38,450 bases of DNA from Mycobacterium sp. Lineage in GTDB: Bacteria; Actinomycetota; Actinomycetes; Mycobacteriales; Mycobacteriaceae. The notes beneath the pieces were generated by a model that was given only the letters and a program-made list of their open reading frames with translations, did no database searches and was not told the origin of the DNA. Where the stretch lies: assembly GCA_031292665.1 (NCBI GenBank), contig JARLGR010000177.1, positions 1-38,450 of the forward strand. Reading direction: 5' to 3'. This document shows positions 34,382 through 38,450 of this stretch, in pieces (position 1 is the first letter of the stretch; each line of letters opens with the position of its first letter). The position numbers and the translations under genes are program-made.

Positions 34382-35619
34382 CGGTTCGGGTACCTTCCCC
34401 AAGGGCTGTAGTCGGCGATCAGCTTCTCCTGCGGCGGGCGCTGATCGACCGGGACGCGCTGCAGGTTGACCCGGATCCGGTACCAGATCGAACTCGGGCC
34501 GCGCATCCCGTCGACCAGGACGTCGGCCGGTTCCAGCCGCTCGGCCGCGGCCGGGTAGCGGGCGCGCCAGGTGTCCAGCGCGGCCATCGCCTCGTCCCTG
34601 GTCTTGGTGCGGGCGATCTCGATGAGCGGCATCGCCGACTGGCGCCTGCCGTCGGTGCGCTTACCTGCACCCTTCGGCGCCCTCTCCGGCGGGCCCAGTT
34701 CCTCGGCGAGCATCAGCAACCGGTCGAGGTCGCCGGCGGTGTCATCCATCCCCGCCCACGGGTCACCGATCGCGGCGAACCGGGCGGGCACGCTGTCGAC
34801 GGTGAAGGCCGCGGGGTCGCAGTCGGGGACCTCGTCCCACTGCAGCGGAGCCGAGACCCGCGCGTCCGGGGTCCCCCGCACCGAGTAGGCCGACGCGACC
34901 GTGCGGTCCTTGGCGTTCTGGTTGAAGTCCACGAACACCCCCTGGCGCTCTTCCTTCCACCAGCGGCTGGTGGCCGCGTCGGGCGCCCGGCGCTCGACCT
35001 CACGGGCGACCGTCTGGGCGGCCAGCCGCACCTGCCGGAACCCCCAGCGCGGGGCGATCCGCGCGTAGATGTGAAAACCGCGCGACCCCGACGTCTTCGG
35101 CCACGCGACCAGGCCGTAATCCTCCAGGACCTCGCGCGCCACCAGCGCGACCCCGACGATGTCCCGCCAGGGCACCCCCGGCATCGGGTCGAGGTCGACG
35201 CGCAGTTCGTCGGGGTGGTCCAGGTCGCCGGCCAGCACCGGGTGCGGGTTGAGGTCGACGCAGCCCAGGTTGATCACCCACGCCAACCCGGCGGCGTCGT
35301 GGATCACGGCTTCGGCCGCGGAAGTGCCGCGCGCGTAGTGCAATTCGGCGACGTCGACCCAGTCGGGCCGGTTGGCCGGCGCGCGCTTCTGGAACACGGC
35401 CTCTTCCGCGATGCCCTTGACGTAACGCTTCAGGATCATCGGGCGGCCGGCCACACCGCGCAGCGCCCCCTCGGCGACCGACAGATAATAGCGGACCAGG
35501 TCGAGCTTGGTGCGTTCGCCCGCGCCGCCGTGCGCGTCGAACACCACCTTGTCCGGATTGGTGACCTTGACCTGGTGCCCGGCCACCTCCAGCGAAACCG
35601 GCCCGGTCATGTTCACCAT
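34378..35619 (-). CDS. LigD polymerase-like DNA primase/polymerase PolD2 (Rv0269c-type)
   Basis: An archaeo-eukaryotic primase-superfamily polymerase, stand-alone relative of the LigD polymerase domain. The family start VKVTNPDKVVF, the ligand-binding LKRYVKG, the metal-binding RVDLDPMPG and the SGSRGFHIYARI stretch are conserved, and DFNQNAKDRTVASAYSVRG (19 residues) is typical. A C-terminal extension of about 110 residues includes IEIARTKTRDEAMAAL. It would fill in or add ribonucleotides during repair. ATG 35619 (413 residues) is tentative: ATG 35610 and GTG 35664 are in frame and none has a good ribosome binding site, so it may be leaderless. It diverges from fadD2. Confidence 0.9.
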   Translation of the reverse strand: MVNMTGPVSLEVAGHQVKVTNPDKVVFDAHGGAGERTKLDLVRYYLSVAEGALRGVAGRPMILKRYVKGIAEEAVFQKRAPANRPDWVDVAELHYARGTSAAEAVIHDAAGLAWVINLGCVDLNPHPVLAGDLDHPDELRVDLDPMPGVPWRDIVGVALVAREVLEDYGLVAWPKTSGSRGFHIYARIAPRWGFRQVRLAAQTVAREVERRAPDAATSRWWKEERQGVFVDFNQNAKDRTVASAYSVRGTPDARVSAPLQWDEVPDCDPAAFTVDSVPARFAAIGDPWAGMDDTAGDLDRLLMLAEELGPPERAPKGAGKRTDGRRQSAMPLIEIARTKTRDEAMAALDTWRARYPAAAERLEPADVLVDGMRGPSSIWYRIRVNLQRVPVDQRPPQEKLIADYSPWGRYPNR

Positions 35620-35678
35620 CGTAAGTCGGGGTGTATTTAGTACTGGTAATGCGATGGACGTCACATATGGTGGGAGCC

Positions 35679-37358
35679 ATGCCTAATTTGATTGGCCTGC
35701 CCGGGCAGGCGGTAGCCAAAGTTCAGCAGTACGTGGAACGCGGCTCGGCCGAATTGCACTACCTGCGCAGGATTATCGAATCGGGCGCGTTCCGGCTGGA
35801 GCCGCCGCAGAACTACGCCGCGATGGGGGCCGACATCTACAAGTGGGGCGAGTTCGGCATGCTGCCGTCGCTCAACGCCAGGCGCACCCCCGACCGCGCC
35901 GCATGCATCGACGAGGACGGCGAGTTCACGTACCGCGAGCTCGACGAGGCGGCCCACGCGGTGGCCAATGGCCTGATCGACAAGGGCGTCAAGGCCGGCG
36001 ACGGCGTCGCGCTCCTCGCCCGCAACCACCGGTGGTTCCTGATCGCCAACTACGGGTGCGCCCGGGTGGGCGCCCGCATCATCCTGCTCAACAGCGAGTT
36101 CTCCGGCCCGCAGATCAAGGAGGTCTCGGAGCGCGAGGGCGCCAAGCTGATCATCTACGACGACGAGTACACCAAGGCCGTCGGCAAGGCGGAGCCGCCG
36201 CTGGGCAAGATCCGGGCGCTGGGTATCGACCCGGATGCCGACGGGCCGTCCGGCAGCACCGACGAGACGCTGGAAGACCTGATCGCGCGCAGCAGCAAGG
36301 CGCCCGCCCCGAAGGCGAACAAGCATGCGTCGATCATCATCCTGACCAGCGGGACGACCGGCACCCCGAAGGGCGCAAACCGCAGCACCCCGCCGACGCT
36401 GGCGCCGATCGGCGGCATCCTGTCGCACGTCCCGTTCAAGTCCAACGAGGTGACCTCGCTGCCCGCGCCGATGTTCCACGCGCTGGGTTACCTGCACGGC
36501 ACCATCGCGATGTTCCTGGGCTCGACGCTGATACTGCGGCGAAAGTTCAAGCCGCCGTTGGTGCTTGAGGACATCGAGAAGCACAAGGTGACCGCCATGG
36601 TGGTGGTTCCGGTGATGCTGTCGCGGATCCTCGACACCATCGAGAAGATGGACAAGAAGCCCGACCTGTCCAGCGTGCGCATCGTGTTCGTGTCCGGCTC
36701 GCAGTTGGGTGCCGAGCTGGCGGCGCGGGCGCTCAAGGACATGGGGCCGGTCATCTACAACATGTACGGCTCCACCGAGATCGCGTTCGCCACCATCGCC
36801 GGGCCCAAGGACCTGGAGCGCAATGCCGCGACCGTCGGCCCGGTCGTGAAGGGCGTGAAGGTCAGGATCTACGACGACAACGGCAGCGAGTTGCCGCAGG
36901 GCGAGGTCGGCCGGATCTTCGTCGGCAACACCTTCCCGTTCTCCGGCTACACCGGCGGCGGCAACAAGCAGATCATCAACGGCCTGCTGTCGTCGGGCGA
37001 CGTCGGCTACTTCGACGAGCATGGCCTGCTCTACGTCAGCGGTCGCGACGACGAGATGATCGTCTCCGGCGGGGAGAATGTCTTTCCCGCAGAAGTCGAG
37101 GATCTGATCAGTGGGCATCCCGAGGTGGTGGAGGCCACGGCGATCGGCGTCGACGACAAGGAGTGGGGCCATCGGCTGCGCGCCTTCGTGGTCAAGAAGG
37201 ACGGCTCGCAAGTCGACGAGGACACCATCAAGCACTACGTGCGCGACCACCTGGCCCGCTACAAGGTGCCGCGGGAAGTGGTCTTCCTCGAGGAGCTGCC
37301 GCGCAATCCCACCGGCAAGATCCTCAAGGGCGAGCTGCGCGAAATGGACCTGGACTAG
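35679..37358 (+). CDS. fadD2: Long-chain fatty acid-CoA/AMP ligase FadD2
   Basis: A 559-residue adenylate-forming enzyme that activates fatty acids to acyl-CoA. ATG 35679 gives the family start PNLIGLPGQAVAKVQQYV, and GGGAG is just upstream. The open frame further up to 35631 is not in the family. ATP-binding motifs are complete: TSGTTGTPKGANRS, NMYGSTEIAFATIAGP, SSGDVGYFDEHGLLYVSGR, and the catalytic-Lys end PRNPTGKILKGELRE. With fadE5, fadA2 and fabG4-htdX in the window it could feed fatty-acid degradation, though it lies 16 kb from them. Confidence 0.95.
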   Translation: MPNLIGLPGQAVAKVQQYVERGSAELHYLRRIIESGAFRLEPPQNYAAMGADIYKWGEFGMLPSLNARRTPDRAACIDEDGEFTYRELDEAAHAVANGLIDKGVKAGDGVALLARNHRWFLIANYGCARVGARIILLNSEFSGPQIKEVSEREGAKLIIYDDEYTKAVGKAEPPLGKIRALGIDPDADGPSGSTDETLEDLIARSSKAPAPKANKHASIIILTSGTTGTPKGANRSTPPTLAPIGGILSHVPFKSNEVTSLPAPMFHALGYLHGTIAMFLGSTLILRRKFKPPLVLEDIEKHKVTAMVVVPVMLSRILDTIEKMDKKPDLSSVRIVFVSGSQLGAELAARALKDMGPVIYNMYGSTEIAFATIAGPKDLERNAATVGPVVKGVKVRIYDDNGSELPQGEVGRIFVGNTFPFSGYTGGGNKQIINGLLSSGDVGYFDEHGLLYVSGRDDEMIVSGGENVFPAEVEDLISGHPEVVEATAIGVDDKEWGHRLRAFVVKKDGSQVDEDTIKHYVRDHLARYKVPREVVFLEELPRNPTGKILKGELREMDLD

Positions 37359-37406
37359 GTCCCGCCTAGGTCCCGGGACTAGCGCGGTTTCCGCAGCGAC
37401 CCGGCG

Positions 37407-37742
37407 TTACCGGCGGGACTGTATGGCGCGCGTTATCTGAGCGGAGAGCTTGGGGTCGGTCAGCAGCTGTTCGATCAGTGCGGTGAAGACCTCTTGTCCG
37501 GTAACGCGCGCGACGCCGAGTTGGTCGGCGGCCTTCTGCTGCCAGGTGTCGAGGGCTCGGTGGGTGGCAAGTGAGAGGTCGACCGTACGCCGGGTTCGTT
37601 GATCGCGCGTTCGTTGGGCGGCCGCCTGGCCGAGGCCGGTGAGGCGCTGAGTCGGCCCTGTCTGCCCCGGAAGGGGCGGCGTGGGGGTGCGCGGACCAAA
37701 TCGTCCGGGACCGGATTCGTTGCGGCTGGGGACGATGGTCAT
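37407..37742 (-). CDS. Small basic DNA-binding-like protein, plasmid-type (possible ribbon-helix-helix)
   Basis: A 111-residue basic protein. The first 50 residues are proline- and arginine-rich and probably disordered. The rest (RTVDLSLATHRALDTWQQKA, then VTGQEVFTALIEQLLTDPKL) has the strand-helix-helix pattern of ribbon-helix-helix repressors and resembles small proteins encoded beside parA on mycobacterial plasmids, from memory. ATG 37742 has AGAGAGGG eight bases upstream. No parA is next to it. It precedes a stretch of low-G+C DNA and marks a possible insertion boundary. Function, if any, would be DNA binding or partition. Confidence 0.6.
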   Translation of the reverse strand: MTIVPSRNESGPGRFGPRTPTPPLPGQTGPTQRLTGLGQAAAQRTRDQRTRRTVDLSLATHRALDTWQQKAADQLGVARVTGQEVFTALIEQLLTDPKLSAQITRAIQSRR

Positions 37743-38282
37743 CGCGATAACCCTCTCTGGGGCTCTGGGGGATGCAAATCAGTACATCTGATTGTCAGTA
37801 TGCGCGTCTTCGAGCACCGTCTCCTTGATATCACCGGTAAGCGCGCGTCGCGTGCCATCGGTAGCGGGGCGCCGGCGCGGGTCCGGTGGGTGTCTGTCCG
37901 ATCAACTCGATGAGGAAACTTGCTCAGACGGGTATGAATAAATGGTACCGGCGATATTTGCTATGAGCGTTTGCCAGTACGCAGCTGAACGCACCTTTGT
38001 CGATAACTGGGCGTACGCTGACGAACACATAATGAAATATAAATCCACGGAAATGCGCAAACGCGTACTTCAGTAGATGGACTATGAACTGGACGTTCCT
38101 CTTCTTTGAGGATGTACTGAATCAGTGTCCACGCGTTTCCCAACATCATGCAAACGGCCTGGAAAGTCCAATATAAGCTGGATATACGGGAGTAATTTTA
38201 TGAGTAGCCACAATTGCCGATATTTCCCGAACGAGCTTACTGTTTATGGTATCGCATTCGAAACCGTGGAAGGAGCTCACAA
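37743..38282. other. A+T-rich intergenic region, 540 bp
   Basis: From about 37900 to 38270 the base composition drops to well under half G+C by eye, in strong contrast to the rest of the window. Stop codons are frequent in all frames and short open frames look non-coding. It holds the promoter and GGAAGGAG ribosome binding site (38268-38275) of the gene at the right edge. Its origin may be foreign. Confidence 0.6.
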
Positions 38283-38450
38283 ATGTTGACTTCACTGCTT
38301 TCGGCCCGCACCGCAGCATCCAGTGCGGTGGGGGCCGGTGTGCTGACCGCAGTGATGCTGTTCGGCGGCGCCCCAATTGCGCAGGCCGCTCCGCCGCCCG
38401 CCCCGGCCGCCAGCTTCGCAATTGCCGGCCCCCATGGCGCCGACGGCGTC
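38283..38450 (+). CDS. Secreted protein, 5' end only (cut by window end)
   Basis: The first 56 residues of an exported protein. ATG 38283 follows GGAAGGAG by seven bases. The N terminus (TSLLSARTAASSAVGAGVL then TAVMLFGGAPIAQAAPPP) is a Sec signal peptide with a likely cut after AQA at residue 35. A short proline/alanine stretch follows, then SFAIAGPHGADGV. The N terminus recalls small secreted mycobacterial heme-binding-type proteins, but too little is present to name a family. Its normal codon use contrasts with the A+T-rich DNA in front of it. Confidence 0.75.
   Translation, partial: MLTSLLSARTAASSAVGAGVLTAVMLFGGAPIAQAAPPPAPAASFAIAGPHGADGV

Noticed and set aside
35600..35660. Third TTAC-N6-GTAA operator in the polD2/fadD2 region
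   Set aside because: TTAGTACTGGTAA has the wrong spacing and an imperfect left arm.
37961..38149. Minus-strand open frame in the A+T-rich region
   Set aside because: 62 codons, no ribosome binding site, no recognisable family, atypical composition.

Overview
The window is high-G+C actinobacterial DNA from a slow-growing mycobacterium. Gene content and order follow the segment known in M. tuberculosis as roughly Rv0235c to Rv0270: lipase-maturation-like membrane protein, aftD, DUF2613, lpqI, tetR, htdX, fabG4, fadA2, fadE5, flavin reductase, sdh1, hsp20, nirBD, cbiX, nnaR, aac(2'), pxpC/pxpB, fecB2, narU, polD2, fadD2. The PE gene and the accessory inserts suggest the M. avium complex or a close relative. 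Rv-style names come from remembered family knowledge, not from a search.

Left edge (1-3665): the 3' part of a catabolic-type acetolactate synthase is followed by a PE gene with a serine-hydrolase (PE-PPE) domain. Then comes a second, truncated copy of the last 479 bp of the same synthase gene, so the PE gene sits between direct repeats. A secreted DUF4189 protein follows on the other strand.

Cell-envelope block (3980-12291): a lipase-maturation-factor-like membrane protein, the arabinofuranosyltransferase AftD, two small DUF2613-like membrane proteins (one with a cysteine-rich tail), the lipoprotein glycosidase LpqI and a TetR regulator. A ClC chloride transporter follows.

Lipid and respiration block (13561-25076): htdX-fabG4 diverge from fadA2 and fadA2 converges on fadE5, a set of beta-oxidation or fatty-acyl processing enzymes. 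Two look-alike operators (TTAC-N6-GTAA) lie in the fabG4/fadA2 and fadE5 promoter regions. A 2-oxoglutarate/Fe(II) dioxygenase with a perfect 16-bp palindrome upstream, a flavin reductase, the sdhC-sdhA-sdhB operon and a small conserved protein complete the block.

Nitrogen and accessory block (25380-34381): hsp20 diverges from a nitrite-assimilation cluster that is decaying. nirB has a 23-bp tandem duplication causing a frameshift and stop, and has lost its catalytic half. nirD is intact. The HemD-type regulator gene nnaR has lost its 5' end, apparently together with narK3, and carries a one-base shift in a G6 run that fuses its HemD frame to cbiX. narU has a frameshift and a large internal deletion. 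Between these wrecks lie intact genes: aac(2'), the 5-oxoprolinase-like pair pxpC/pxpB and the Tat lipoprotein fecB2.

Right edge (34378-38450): polD2 diverges from fadD2. A plasmid-like ribbon-helix-helix-type small protein follows, then about 540 bp of unusually A+T-rich DNA, then the start of a secreted-protein gene cut by the window end. The most noteworthy results are the coherent loss of nitrate/nitrite assimilation, the PE gene flanked by synthase repeats, and the shared operator motif. I found no convincing wholly new system.
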